Origin: Pythium myriotylum
Taxonomy: Eukaryota; Oomycota; Peronosporomycetes; Pythiales; Pythiaceae
Length of the DNA: 64,000 nt
NCBI GenBank assembly: GCA_023091665.1
Contig: JALJCQ010000015.1
Span: 2,666,001 to 2,730,000 of the forward strand
Direction: 5' to 3'
Positions 20,128-30,257 of this stretch are shown piece after piece (position 1 is the stretch's first letter; each line of letters starts with the position of its first letter). The position numbers and the translations under genes were made by a program. The notes under the pieces are model-generated. The model made no database searches and was not told the origin of the DNA. It saw nothing but the letters and a program-made list of their open reading frames with translations.

Positions 20128-21423
20128 TTAGTAGAAGCCACATCGACAGTTGCGCATTCGATGGGGGGCTGCAAACTCGAAGATGCTGGTGAGGACTCGG
20201 CTGTCGAACTGTCCAAGTGCTGAGCCTGTCAAAGAGGCCTCCGAAACAGCTTTCAGAACAAAGACCTTGCTGGAGATAGCGAGCGGGGCATCGCGAACGA
20301 CGAATTCATCTGTGATGGGTTCAATTGCTTTGCTACCAGGGCCACCGAAGCTGAAATCCACAGACTGGAGGCGTCGATTGAGCCGTAACATTCGAAGTAT
20401 GGAAGATTCAAATGCGTCGCCAACTTTGCTCGATACCTCGAAGCTCATCCACAAGTGAAGAAGATGCCTCGTGAGTGGATGCACAGGGTTACACAACACT
20501 TCCAAAAAGTCGAATACGTGCGCCGACTCAACGTCGAAGATGCAGGCCATCTGTAACGACTGCAGTTTGCAATGCCCGGCGGCGGACGAGTCAATAATCG
20601 TTCGCAGGTCGCGCAAACGAAGCTCCTCGCTCAAGTCCAACTCCTGTAGATTCGGACAGACCATGAACAATTCTTGGCACCACGCGTTGAGCTCACACGG
20701 CTGGAAAAAGTCACTTATTTCCAAGACTTGGAGGCGCCCCCCTATCATCTTTAGAAAAGCGAGGTTCGACTCCTTGTTCGCCTCGGTCATCCCTCTGATG
20801 TGCACGGTTGGAGGAGACCCGGACTCTTCTTCGGTGCTACCACTTTTGTCCTGTATCTTGACATCAGTAGGGTCTACCCAGGCAATCCCATGCCCCGGGT
20901 ACAAAACAACCCAGAAGACTGAGCCTGAGAAGCTCGACACCGCCCCCGCGACTCTCACCGTCAGTGCCTGTGGCTCCACTTGGATACTCGGTGAGTTTGC
21001 TACACGTCGACTCGTTCTCAGGTCCGGTCGTTCCAAGTAGAAGCGCTCGGCCGAGACCCATTTGGGCGTCACTTGGTGGGGTCCATCGCTGAGCACAAGC
21101 TTGGATGACGCGAAGAGATGGCGCACGGGATCATCCGCTTCGAGGATCGCGTGCGCCGCCTCAACGTCCTCAGGAAACACGTGCTCCGAATGGAACGTGA
21201 CATGCCAAATGCGATGACCGACGTCGGCGGTGAAGAGCAGAGCGAGGACCCACCGCCAGTAGAGCTGCCGCTGCTCGGCGTTCGCGTACGTGGGGCTCTC
21301 CACGGTCGCGCTCGTGAGGACTTTCTTCATCACGATGGGGGCCATGTGCTCTGCCATGCGACGCGCGTTCGACGGCGCGTAGAAGCGGAGGCTCACGCGC
21401 CTCGTCGATTTTGTGCGCGCCAT
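20128..21423 (-). CDS. Family member c: LRR/SH3b-like family, N-terminally short form
   Basis: I start this gene at the ATG at 21421-21423 (MARTKSTRR), giving 431 residues. The longer frame to 21864 would run antisense through gene d, and the chosen start matches the start of d. It lacks the helical N-terminal half and begins about 55 residues before the family block YWRWVLALLFTADVGHRI. It keeps the SH3b-like module (FWVVLYPGHGIAWV), the AWC...CPNLQELDL LRR-like part, and the C-terminal LAISSK...LTSIFEFAAPHR motif. Its nearest relative is d, arranged head to head 94 bp away. There is no signal peptide. Function is unknown; a cytoplasmic scaffold or recognition role would be inference. Confidence 0.8.
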   Translation of the reverse strand: MARTKSTRRVSLRFYAPSNARRMAEHMAPIVMKKVLTSATVESPTYANAEQRQLYWRWVLALLFTADVGHRIWHVTFHSEHVFPEDVEAAHAILEADDPVRHLFASSKLVLSDGPHQVTPKWVSAERFYLERPDLRTSRRVANSPSIQVEPQALTVRVAGAVSSFSGSVFWVVLYPGHGIAWVDPTDVKIQDKSGSTEEESGSPPTVHIRGMTEANKESNLAFLKMIGGRLQVLEISDFFQPCELNAWCQELFMVCPNLQELDLSEELRLRDLRTIIDSSAAGHCKLQSLQMACIFDVESAHVFDFLEVLCNPVHPLTRHLLHLWMSFEVSSKVGDAFESSILRMLRLNRRLQSVDFSFGGPGSKAIEPITDEFVVRDAPLAISSKVFVLKAVSEASLTGSALGQFDSRVLTSIFEFAAPHRMRNCRCGFY

Positions 21424-21517
21424 GGCTTCACGCGAGGAGGTGCAACTGATTCTGGGAGGAAGCAGAGGGGGCGTTCTATTGAAGTGAGTTGCATCAGTAC
21501 CCATCGTAAAGCCAGCC
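21424..21517. promoter_or_regulatory. Shared divergent promoter of members c and d
   Basis: Only 94 bp separate the two divergent start codons. On the minus strand, CTCACTTCAATAG (21476-21488) resembles the oomycete initiator plus flanking element (consensus GCTCATTYYNCAWTTT). It lies about 55 bp upstream of the c start. No equally good match was seen for d, whose true start could be the second ATG (21536). The promoter call is inference. Confidence 0.4.
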
Positions 21518-22807
21518 ATGGTGCGCATCCGAGCAATGGCGCGCGGCACGAGCGTCGTCTTCTCGTCGCCGCGATCGCCGCGGGACCTCGCGACGCAGTT
21601 GATGGCGACGGCGATGAAGAGCCGCGCGACGATCGCGGTCGTGCAGAGCCCCACGTACAGCGCCGTCGCGCAGCGCCGAGAGTACTGGCGCTGGGTCGCG
21701 TGTCTGCTCTTCAGCGGCGAAGCGCGCAAGGGCATCCAGGAGATCGTGTTCACGTCCGATTCGATCGCCGCGGACGATATCGTCGGCGTGCAGGAGGTGC
21801 TCCAAACGAGAGACCCGCTCAAGCACGTCTTCGCGTCGTCCAGACTCGCGCGAGAAGCTTCCACTGAGAGTCCTCGGTGGGTCTCAGCGACTCGCTTCTA
21901 TTTGGACCGTCCCGACATCAAGATCAGCAAGCGCACTGGAGCGAAAAAGGCAGAACTTCGGTTCGAGCGACGCCCGGAACCGCTGACCGCACGCGTCGTG
22001 GGCACGGCGACCGACTACGCAGGCAGCATCTACTGGGTAGTGCTCTATCCCGACGACGGCGTCGCGTGGGTGCGACCAACAGACTGCAAGATCGTCGACA
22101 ACGGCGATGGACCGTGTTCGCAGCGAGAGCAACCTTATGTCTGCATCGACCACTTCTCCGATGCGAACAGAGATTCGAGTCTCCTCTTTCTACAAATGAT
22201 GGGCGAGCGAGTCGAGAACCTGATGGTGAAGGGCCACGGCGACGTTAGTGAATGGTGCCAGGAGGCATTGAAAGCATGCCCAGCGCTAAAGAAGCTAGAG
22301 CTACAAAGTGGCGTGACGGTGCGTAACCTCCGCGTGTTTGTCAGCGCGTCGAGCGAAGGGCTCTGCCATGTCAATACGTTGGCGATCGCCGACCCGTGCG
22401 ATGTCGAGTCTGGCGGTGTGAAAGAGCTCTTGACTGTATTGTGCGACGCGTCGCATCCATTGGCGAGGTGTCTTCAGGGCTTAATTGCCTCTATACGCGT
22501 TCCTTCTGAAGCGAGCACGTCGTTCGTAGAGTGCGTCCAGCGCCTGCTACTCATCAACCGCCGACTAAATTCCATTTATCTCACATTGATCGGTGCAGGA
22601 GGTCGCGGTCTAGAATCGTTGAGAGACCATTCAACTGTCCGTGCTGGACCACTTGCGATCTCCAGTAAGATCTCGTTTCTCAAGGCTCTCGCGATGTCGC
22701 GAAACTCGGCATTCGGATGCATCGACGCCTCAGTGGTGACTCGCATTTTCGAGTTCGCAGCGCCACACCGACCGCGAAGTTTTCTTTGTCTGTGTCGTAA
22801 TGATTGA
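21518..22807 (+). CDS. Family member d: LRR/SH3b-like family, N-terminally short form
   Basis: The 429-residue protein parallels gene c along its whole length: a short basic leader, SPTYSxVAQRREYWRWV, the LLFSGEA block, SH3b-like YWVVLYPDDGVAWV, SEWC...CPALKKLEL, and a C-terminal APLAISSKISFLKAL...VTRIFEFAAPHRPR. Like c it lacks the N-terminal half of the full-length members, so the truncation probably predates the inverted duplication that made the pair. A second ATG at 21536 lines up with the start of c and may be the real one. The 5' third is very GC-rich and the 3' part is not. No signal peptide or membrane segment is visible. Confidence 0.85.
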   Translation: MVRIRAMARGTSVVFSSPRSPRDLATQLMATAMKSRATIAVVQSPTYSAVAQRREYWRWVACLLFSGEARKGIQEIVFTSDSIAADDIVGVQEVLQTRDPLKHVFASSRLAREASTESPRWVSATRFYLDRPDIKISKRTGAKKAELRFERRPEPLTARVVGTATDYAGSIYWVVLYPDDGVAWVRPTDCKIVDNGDGPCSQREQPYVCIDHFSDANRDSSLLFLQMMGERVENLMVKGHGDVSEWCQEALKACPALKKLELQSGVTVRNLRVFVSASSEGLCHVNTLAIADPCDVESGGVKELLTVLCDASHPLARCLQGLIASIRVPSEASTSFVECVQRLLLINRRLNSIYLTLIGAGGRGLESLRDHSTVRAGPLAISSKISFLKALAMSRNSAFGCIDASVVTRIFEFAAPHRPRSFLCLCRND

Positions 22808-23291
22808 CGTTGCTGGGAGCCGAGCAAGAATACCCAGGTTGGTTGCCCTCCCACTCCGACTAATCGTACTCTCGAAAGAGAATTTCCATGTGAAAGAAGG
22901 CAATGAAGCAGTCGGGGCAAGACGTTTGCGGCAAGCTATGATCGGTCGATGGGAGCACCAAACTTGGAAGGAGCAACAGCGGAACGGAAGTTTTCTTCGC
23001 GTTCGATGAATCCGACGATATCAGCACTTGACACCCGCGTGCTTTCTCTCACTTTCCACTTTGACGCCTATGCTACGCTGTGGTCCGATCCAGTCTGGCA
23101 AAATGGCGTATGGTCTCACTCAGCTATTCCCACCTGGGCCTCTTCAACTCGGATGTACCCATATCACGATGTGAAGGGTCGGGGGAGGAAGATCGTCACT
23201 CTATTCGACCAATCGCATGCGTCGCAAATAGTGATAGGCGCGAATCCCCATGGATCTCACGCTGACTGCCACGTGACCGAGACGCGCCGCC
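22808..23291 (+). other. Intergenic region with a possible initiator element
   Basis: No gene was seen. CTTTCTCTCACTTTCCACTTTG at about 23042-23063 resembles the oomycete Inr-FPR core promoter, and it would give member e a leader of roughly 230 bases. This is a weak inference. Confidence 0.3.
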
Positions 23292-25412
23292 ATGGCCGAG
23301 CGCCTGCGGGAGGCCATCGTCGCGCACTGGGGGACCCACCTGCACCGTCTCAGGATCCATGTCGTGCGCGACGGGAGCGGCCATCTGCCGGCGCCCGAGG
23401 CGACGTGGTGGCTCGAGTGCTTTGTTCCCGAGAGCGCCACTCTCCTGCAGCGCGCGAGCGAGGGCGTCGCGCTGCTGCGGATCCTCGGCAAGATGGACTT
23501 CAAGGAGCTCGTGCTGGCGCTTGTGGACCTGAAGCTCGTCTCGCCGTGGGTCTCGGCGTCGGCGTCGCGCAGTCGCGGCGCCGTTGGGCTCGCTGTCATC
23601 GTGAAGACGCCCGACCACTTGCACGTGCTCTCCGCGTGCGTGTCTGGTACGAGTCCAGTCTCAGACAAGTTCAAGCAAGTTGTTGGTGGCATTGCAACCT
23701 CGATTGAAGTGGATCCTCGCATTCAGGTTGTTGTCCACGTCAGCGATGAGTCGAGTGAGCCCGATCGACGGCAGGAAATGCTGCGTCTGGTGACGCAGCT
23801 CGCAAGTCTCCACCACTGCCGAGAAGAAGCTTCCACTGTTTGCAAGGCCCAGCGCGGGAGGGTTTTGATCGAGAATGCTGCGCTGATTCGAGTCCTTGGC
23901 GTGAACTTCAGTTACTCACTTTGCGGTCCATTAGAAGTTGACTTGTTGACGCAGCTGATGGCCATCGTCAAGCATGGAGTCCGCGTTCTCAACTTCCAGT
24001 CGCTTGACCTCGCCGGGGACGACCTCTCTCTACTTCCTTTGCCCGAATTCTTTCACGTTTTTCTCCCCGGACCCGGCTCCCCAAACTACAGTGACGTTAA
24101 ATCGATCATTCTCTCGGATGCCACTCCCGTATCGTTGGTTCCCGCTGTGCTCTCGGCTTTGCACACAAATGCGTCGATAGAAAACCTGGTGATCGAGTCA
24201 AAAGGCAGAAAGTCTGACGTAGCTGAAGAGGAAATCAAGCGTCGACAACACCTCTGGCGATGGATTGCGTTCGCAGTGTTCAGTCCGAGTGCCCAGCATC
24301 GCATTCGTGATCTGCGTATCGACTTTGCCATAGCCAGATGCGTTGATTTTGAGTGCATCCAGGGAGTCACCACATCATCTAATCCACTAGCCGTTCTCTT
24401 CGACTCAGACAAGTCTGTCTCACCGAAGCCAGTGACCGCTTCGACATTTCATCTCCAAAACGCGCATTTAATCGACAATACCTCCAACGTAAACGAGCCT
24501 TCTGGGCATAAGGTCTTCCACTCACCTGTTCCACTGCGGATCTTCACCACCGGTGTTTCAACAAAATGGGGAGATCTGACTCAAGTGCTTCTACCAGGTT
24601 ATGGTCTAGCCTGGGTTGAATCCGCGAATGCTGATTGCACGCATGGTGATACGAACAACCGCAGTTCGAGCGCTCTGTTCCGATCTCTAACACTCGATAA
24701 CCTCGCAGTTGGCGCAAGCATCTCCTTGCTACGTGCTCTTCCTTGCTCAGTGAGATCCATTGAAATCGGATCAGTTGCAGACACAAGTCCACTTGATGAT
24801 TGGTGCCGAGCTGTATTCCCCCTTTTTCCCAGGCTCAAAAGATTGGAACTCTCAAACAACGCGGTGGTGAAGCGTTTGAACACATTTCCTGAGTGTGCGA
24901 TGAATGGCACCTGCAAGCTGAGCGAGCTAGTAGTCAGCCAAAAATTCCCATTCGATTCTGAAGACGTCAAGCAGTTCCTCATGGTGCTGGGAGACGCATC
25001 CCACCCACTTACAGCCTCGCTTGACCAACTAGAGCTTCACCTCACTGATCAAATCGGCTATAGAGGCGATCTGCGTTTGCTTAGAGCGGATTTTGACTCT
25101 CACTTCCACCGGATGCTCAACAACAACCGTGGATTGTGTAAGGTTACCCTTGTACTTCTCGCCATAAGAGGCACGGAGGAAGAGTATGACCAAGAAGTCG
25201 CAGTTCGTCCGGCTCCACTAGACATGAAGCGAAAGCTGGCATTCTTAAGTGCTTTAACCGCACATCTGTCATCCGGGACGTCTGCTCTTGTGAAGTTGGA
25301 TTGCAGCATTCTCTCGAACATTTTTGTCTTTGCTGCTGAGAGACGCTTCCGCACTGTCAATGTCGTTTACGAAGGCGGTTTTTCGTTTGAAATGGGAGAC
25401 AGTTTTCGATAA
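23292..25412 (+). CDS. Family member e: full-length LRR/SH3b-like family protein
   Basis: This intact 706-residue protein is a good reference for the family. Residues 1-200 are helical and charged without a signal peptide. Residues 210-310 show leucine-patterned strand/helix units ending in LSALHTNASIENLVIES, which is RNase-inhibitor-like LRR spacing. The block LWRWIAFAVFSPSAQHRIRD is at 321-340. The SH3b-like module (VLLPGYGLAWV) is at 432-442. The second LRR-like part begins at DDWCRAVFPLFPRLKRLEL (502-520). The C-terminus carries RKLAFLSAL (647-655) and LSNIFVFAAERR (674-685). The first 300 bases are markedly GC-rich. Domain names are inferred from pattern only; no enzyme motif was found. 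Confidence 0.88.
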   Translation: MAERLREAIVAHWGTHLHRLRIHVVRDGSGHLPAPEATWWLECFVPESATLLQRASEGVALLRILGKMDFKELVLALVDLKLVSPWVSASASRSRGAVGLAVIVKTPDHLHVLSACVSGTSPVSDKFKQVVGGIATSIEVDPRIQVVVHVSDESSEPDRRQEMLRLVTQLASLHHCREEASTVCKAQRGRVLIENAALIRVLGVNFSYSLCGPLEVDLLTQLMAIVKHGVRVLNFQSLDLAGDDLSLLPLPEFFHVFLPGPGSPNYSDVKSIILSDATPVSLVPAVLSALHTNASIENLVIESKGRKSDVAEEEIKRRQHLWRWIAFAVFSPSAQHRIRDLRIDFAIARCVDFECIQGVTTSSNPLAVLFDSDKSVSPKPVTASTFHLQNAHLIDNTSNVNEPSGHKVFHSPVPLRIFTTGVSTKWGDLTQVLLPGYGLAWVESANADCTHGDTNNRSSSALFRSLTLDNLAVGASISLLRALPCSVRSIEIGSVADTSPLDDWCRAVFPLFPRLKRLELSNNAVVKRLNTFPECAMNGTCKLSELVVSQKFPFDSEDVKQFLMVLGDASHPLTASLDQLELHLTDQIGYRGDLRLLRADFDSHFHRMLNNNRGLCKVTLVLLAIRGTEEEYDQEVAVRPAPLDMKRKLAFLSALTAHLSSGTSALVKLDCSILSNIFVFAAERRFRTVNVVYEGGFSFEMGDSFR

Positions 25413-25865
25413 CAGAAGTTCACCGGCCTCTAGCACTGCCTCCGTGAAAGTGTTCGGTTTTGCCGGATACTGACTCCATGACTCGTCCGTGATCTCACAC
25501 ATTCACTGGGAAGACTCAATCTCCACAATAATTGAAACCAATTTCTTAATCGCATGACGAATCCTTGCTGCAAGCTGAAACGCATTGGATACTTGTTGGA
25601 GGATAGCATTATGCAGGCACGTTTCGGGATTGAGTGTCGTGAGCTAGTGGGGATCGCTTTGGTACTCGTTTGTGCCTTTGTGTCAGCCTTTGCAGTTCGA
25701 GATGATGGATTTGATGTGAAGTGCGCTTGCACATTGCGATTCGTGTCCATCCCCACTGTTGAAGGGGCATCCCCTCACTAATGGCAAATGATTTGCTGAG
25801 AATTTATTCATTGGCAAACGTTGCTGCAAAAAGAAAACGCAGCATGTTCCCCACATATCTTCAAG
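25413..25865. other. Intergenic region, no gene seen
   Basis: No supported gene lies between members e and f. Upstream sequences of f and of its relative b did not look alike on inspection. Confidence 0.4.
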
Positions 25866-27904
25866 ATGGACCACCAAGCGACTCCGAGGGAGCGAGCCGC
25901 TCGTTTGCTTAGTGAGGCTCTGACGGCGGACAAAGCGGTAACCAGAAGTGCATTCTTCTTCGACAACAACATCTGGAGGGAGCGCAAAGCGTTGGGCTCG
26001 AAGGTCTGTGCACTGCTTGCGACGTCTACCGAACACTCGCAGTAATGGTATCAGCATTGGAGCTGCAGTCGAGAGCATTGCTAAACTTGAGCTGTTGCGT
26101 CGCCTTGACATATGCTCCTGGAAGGAATTTCTAGCCGGGATAAAAGGTTTTGATGATCCGGACAACCTTGATGCTTACGACGATCTTCCGCGCGTTGGTT
26201 GTGGCCTCGAAATCACGTTCAACAACGCCGCCGATTTAGATCTCGTCGATCAGCGTGCTAGGACTGGATCCTCCCTCAAGCTTCTACAACGAATTGTACA
26301 GTCGCGTGGTGTCAATTCTACCTGCCGAATCGGAAGGGTTCGAGGTCGGACCAGTTCCTCTCATACTAAAATTCGACCTGGAGACACAAGATGTTGAGGC
26401 TCAAGGTTTCATGTTACGTCGGCTACTCCAGTCTGTTGCGACGGATCATGCGTCCAATTCCCTGCTGGTAAGAGAGTGCCACGGTCCGTCAGAAACATTG
26501 CACTCTCGTGTGGTCGAGGTTGGCGCCGCCTGTTGTAACACAAGCGGCGTCCAACACATAGAACGTTTGTCCGACATGGTGTTTGGATTTCTGAGTTTCG
26601 AAATTTCGGACCAGAGGAGACTTCAGCATCAATGGTGAAGTCTTTGCGCATCATTGTTTGCGTTCCAACCAAGAGCAAGACACGTTCAACCCTTGCAGGA
26701 GCCCACAGTCTCCGTGTTTCGGACTCTTCCTCTTCGAGTGTTAATCGGGGGCCAGTCACTCAGCTATCTCAAGCTCGAAGTTAAAAAGAACCCAGCCTTG
26801 TTGAGCAGAAGCGAGCTTGCGGAACGGCGCAAGCTCTGGCAGTGGATTGCCTTCGCGTTCTTCAGCCGCGATGCTCGACACAAGATCCGAGAGCTGTCCC
26901 TGGACGCGAGCTGGATCAGTATGGTAGACATTGAAGCGATCCGGGAAGTGATCAACGCAGATGACCCGTTTGCTTTCATGTTTGGAGTCGAGAGCATGAA
27001 ACACCGTCTGTTAATCCGCTCGCGATGCTTCTACTTGAAGAAGCCGAGCAAGTTTAGCCCTCAAGCGCGTCGCCTTGAGTTCGAGAAGAAAGTGGTCGCT
27101 CGTGTTCTCACCCACCGGGAGCACGACGATGGGTGGTGGTGTACTGTCGTACTTCCAGGATGTGGCCATGCATGGGTCAAAGAGGAAGACGCTGTGTCTG
27201 AGAACGATGAAGCAGAGCTGGGGGAGTCAAGCCGTTCAGTTCGAATGGTCACGATCGAAAACATGGCAGACGGAACGATCCCTGTTGTACTGGCGTTCCT
27301 TGATATGATCAAGGACACTATTACGGCCATTGCACTTGGGACAAATGGAAGCGCGGTAGAAGTCGACGAGTGGTGCGACCAAGTTTTTCTTTGCTGTTCG
27401 AAGTTGAAGACACTCGATTTGTCTCACGTCGGCGATTTTTCTGTCTTCGCTCGCAGCGCTGAAGCAGGTCATCTTCGACTCCGCAACCTGAAGATCTTTA
27501 ATTCAATTGATCTTGCTCAGCTAATGGAATTGATTACGGCGCTCGCGGACCCGAGGTGTGCAATTGCTCAGACCATGCGAAAGGTTTCGATTGGGATTGT
27601 CGGAGTACCCGACACAGAGAGCCAGCCCTTGAATTTGGTGTTACAAGCGATTCTTGAACATAACCGACGATTATGCAGCTTTGTGGTCACTTTTGAAGGC
27701 TACGACGTGGTACCATTCGTTGGCGCAGGCGAGACTGCTGTCGTTCACTACGGACCGCTGAAGCGTGCGCAACGAATCGCTTTCTTGAGTGCTGTGAGGG
27801 CGAAAACCACTGCGATGTCAATGCTGGACAGTTGGGCGATCATGAACATATTCGGCTACGCGGCCCGACTCCGAGATCGCAAAGTTCATCTCAGCTACCT
27901 ATGA
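25866..27904 (+). pseudogene. Family member f: LRR/SH3b-like family, multiply broken
   Basis: The gene runs through at least three lesions. The first frame (MDHQATPRERAARLL...) ends at TAA near 26043 and continues in the next frame as SNGISIGAAVESIAKL. A second shift near 26260 leads to LGLDPPSSFYNELYSR. A stop at 26636-26638 then precedes the intact 3' frame from 26654. That last frame holds LWQWIAFAFFSRDARHKI, SH3b-like WWCTVVLPGCGHAWV, DEWC...CSKLKTLDL and the C-terminal FLSAV...IMNIFGYAARLR. Comparison with b fixes every break. The 416-codon 3' frame alone resembles the short forms c and d, so a shortened product cannot be excluded. Confidence 0.85.
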
Positions 27905-29237
27905 CTGAGCCCTTTCTCGCCTTGTGTATTATAGCGCAAGGATCCCCGGCTCAGTTGGCTCCATTTGCCATGTCTGCGTATTTCCGTGGTCATTCACAAG
28001 TTTCATTTGTACCTGATAGGACTAAGTTTGCATTCAGCATCAGAAAGGAGTGCGGTTCGTGTTATTTGTTATGCAAACGTCGGAGAATGCTCATATCCCA
28101 TCCACGAAGTTCTGTTGACCATGTCGCTCGTGATCCTGGAACTGTAGCCATATCGGGTGTCAAAGCATCCTCTTGCACAGTCTCATCGCCTGAGTCTCAT
28201 CCATGGCGCCCACCAAGAACCTCGCTTACGTCTCGCCCGTGCGGCACTTACAGCGAAACCGCTTGGCGGTGAAGGCTTTGTCGAGTTGGTGACTGTGGAT
28301 CGCGACGGTGAATGGATGTCAAGCATCGTTCAACATGGTGTTATGACACCTCACAACCGTTGTTGACGACTTCGATCCATTCAACGGCGTTTCTGACCAC
28401 CCAACACGACGCTATCGCCAATGTGCGTGCGAGAGTTTAGGCGAGGGCCCGAAGAAATGTCCGCAGTAGCTTTCGACTCATTACTTGCAGCAGTTGGCGC
28501 TTATGATCATGCGCTGAGCCAGTTTTGAGCGTTTTGACGGTGATCATGACACTCCAAAATCGTTCTGTTTGCAGCTGAGGAGGGGTATCTAGAGAGCAGC
28601 ATGTGTACAACACCTATCACTATGGCTTCGCTTCGTTATCATTCTTCAAGAGCATCTCCACCAGTGATATCGACCACTAACGATAATGGGTCAGTATGAT
28701 CGAGCGATTGTACGGAGCACCAATTGTCACTGACAACGGGCGAATGGGAGAGGGGATAACGTGGAGAGGGTTCATGTGCTCCAGGAACCTTGGGAGAGAG
28801 GTCCAAATTCTTGGCACCTACAGGAACAAACTGATCGTATCAAAGTTGATCAATGAGCGGTTGAATCCATGAGTATACGGTTCGTCGACAGGCCACACTT
28901 CATCTGCCTATCTTCAGCAACCCTCAGATGGGCAGATCTTCAGAGGAGACGGGCATTGAACTTTTTGATGAAGCTGTGTCCTCAATGACCTATGTCTTCG
29001 CGGCGATTAGGTGGGATTCCGGCCAACCAGTGCCCTTGAGGAAATCTGTGACGTCAGTGACCTGATTTGATTGGCTGACGAAGTATCTGACGTGGCCATT
29101 TGACATGCCGAGATTCGCTAATCGAGTCTGCCTTCTCACCATCGCTGTCCGTGCTCTGCTCATGCGACAGGGCTATCAACTCTCCTCACTCTGTCGCATG
29201 AAGAGCCGTGTCGGTGACGCGCTGTCTTACTAACTAT
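27905..29237. other. Intergenic region, no clear gene
   Basis: About 1.3 kb without a recognisable gene. It holds a 58-codon plus-strand frame (28696-28872, beginning MIERLYGAPIVTDNGR) of unknown origin and several short frames. It may be decayed repeat DNA. Confidence 0.4.
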
Positions 29238-29281
29238 TGGACCGATTCCCGTAGGGATTTAGAAGCCTTCCTAAAGCTAAA
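29238..29281 (+). repeat. Left TIR of the small transposon
   Basis: It begins TGGACCGATTCCCGTAGGGA and ends CTAAAGCTAAA. It pairs with 30088-30130 apart from one extra G. Confidence 0.85.
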
Positions 29282-29531
29282 ATTTCGGGTCTCGACAATC
29301 TAAATCTTATTTGGGCCGTCAGACCCCCCTCCTCAGATCACAACCCCCCCCTCTCTAGATATTTAGAAGCCTCTAAGCGGTCGAAAACCCATACCCTGTG
29401 CAATTCGATTGAAAAGCTGTTTGCAGGGGATGAGCTCAAACAAGGGACACGGCGAACAAAACGAGGGATTGGAGCAAGAACGTTGATCAACCCACAAGGG
29501 ACTCGCTCTTCAACGCTCCCAAGAAACCCGC

Positions 29532-29921
29532 TTGTCGGCAACCGGCACGAAGAGCCTCCACGCGACGGCAAGCGCGACCGTGGCGGCGAAAAAAGAGGTC
29601 CGCGCGCGCAAGCCTGGCGCGAAAAGGTACAGTGACACGGACGCGGAGGCGCTCCTTAACTGTGTGAAGGCTGTTCTTCTAACACGCAGCACGCAGCAAC
29701 GAATGAATGCGGTCCATCAACTTTACTGGAACGAGCGCGCCGTGCCGAACGTGCGCAGCCGTGCCACGTCCGCGATTGGCTTGTTTACCAGCTACGTGGA
29801 GAGGAAACATCGAGAGCGACAGACAACTGAAAGCCTCCCCTCCCACGGCAGCTCGCGGAAGTCAAGGCAGAAAAAGATCGCGAGCGAGTGCCGACTTGTC
29901 TCTCATGTCCAATTTCTCTAG
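29532..29921 (+). pseudogene. DUF6818-like basic protein fragment inside the small transposon
   Basis: The 129-codon frame has no early ATG (it begins at TTG; the first in-frame ATG is at 29703). It contains KRYSDTDAEALLNCVKAVL followed by a region around YWNERAVPNVRSR. This resembles the Myb/SANT-like domain abundant in oomycete proteins (DUF6818 as I remember it). It is cut short by a stop before the usual lysine/proline-rich continuation. It is either a captured host fragment or the remains of an element-encoded DNA-binding protein. Confidence 0.5.
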
Positions 29922-30087
29922 TACCAGAACGACAAGGCAGCGACCTCGATCGCCAAGCCGTTCCACTGCATTCCGAGTGAAATGCCTTGGAGAAGTGATG
30001 CTCCAAAACAGCGATATTTTTTGGAATTTGGACGGCGTGTTTTCTGCGGGAGTCGCTTGTTTTCTAAATTTTAGGATAGAACGCCGA

Positions 30088-30130
30088 TTTAGCTTTAGGA
30101 AGGCTTCTAAATCCTACGGGAATCGGTCCA
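30088..30130 (-). repeat. Right TIR of the small transposon
   Basis: It is the inverted copy of the left end over 43 bases, ending CCGATT... read inward on the minus strand. Confidence 0.85.
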
Positions 30131-30257
30131 TACTGTTTGTCCAAGCAGTACCAACCAAGATGTTACCCTAGGGCTAAGATCGCAAGGCTCACCGGTCTCC
30201 GGTCTCTTGCATGTGTAAACCCCACACACTTCTCAACTTCCCAACAAGCTCTCAACC

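Larger units (their letters stand above)
29238..30130. mobile_element. Small inverted-repeat transposon, non-autonomous
   Basis: A 44-bp left end (29238-29281, TGGACCGATTCCCGTAGG...) and a 43-bp right end (30088-30130) are inverted copies that differ by one inserted G. TA lies next to both ends (29235-29236 and 30131-30132), though one extra T on the left makes the target duplication uncertain. The 0.9-kb interior has no transposase. It contains one basic frame (29532-29921), described separately. The superfamily cannot be named from the sequence alone. Confidence 0.8.

Noticed and set aside
21424..21864. N-terminal extension of member c
   Set aside because: It would run antisense through the start of gene d, and the chosen start matches that of d.
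22949..23707. 252-codon plus-strand frame
   Set aside because: Its second half is an out-of-frame shadow of the GC-rich start of member e; the first half has no signature.
30131..30257. Additional copy of the TIR element next to the AAAP gene
   Set aside because: Only the single right end is present; the rest is ordinary promoter-like DNA.
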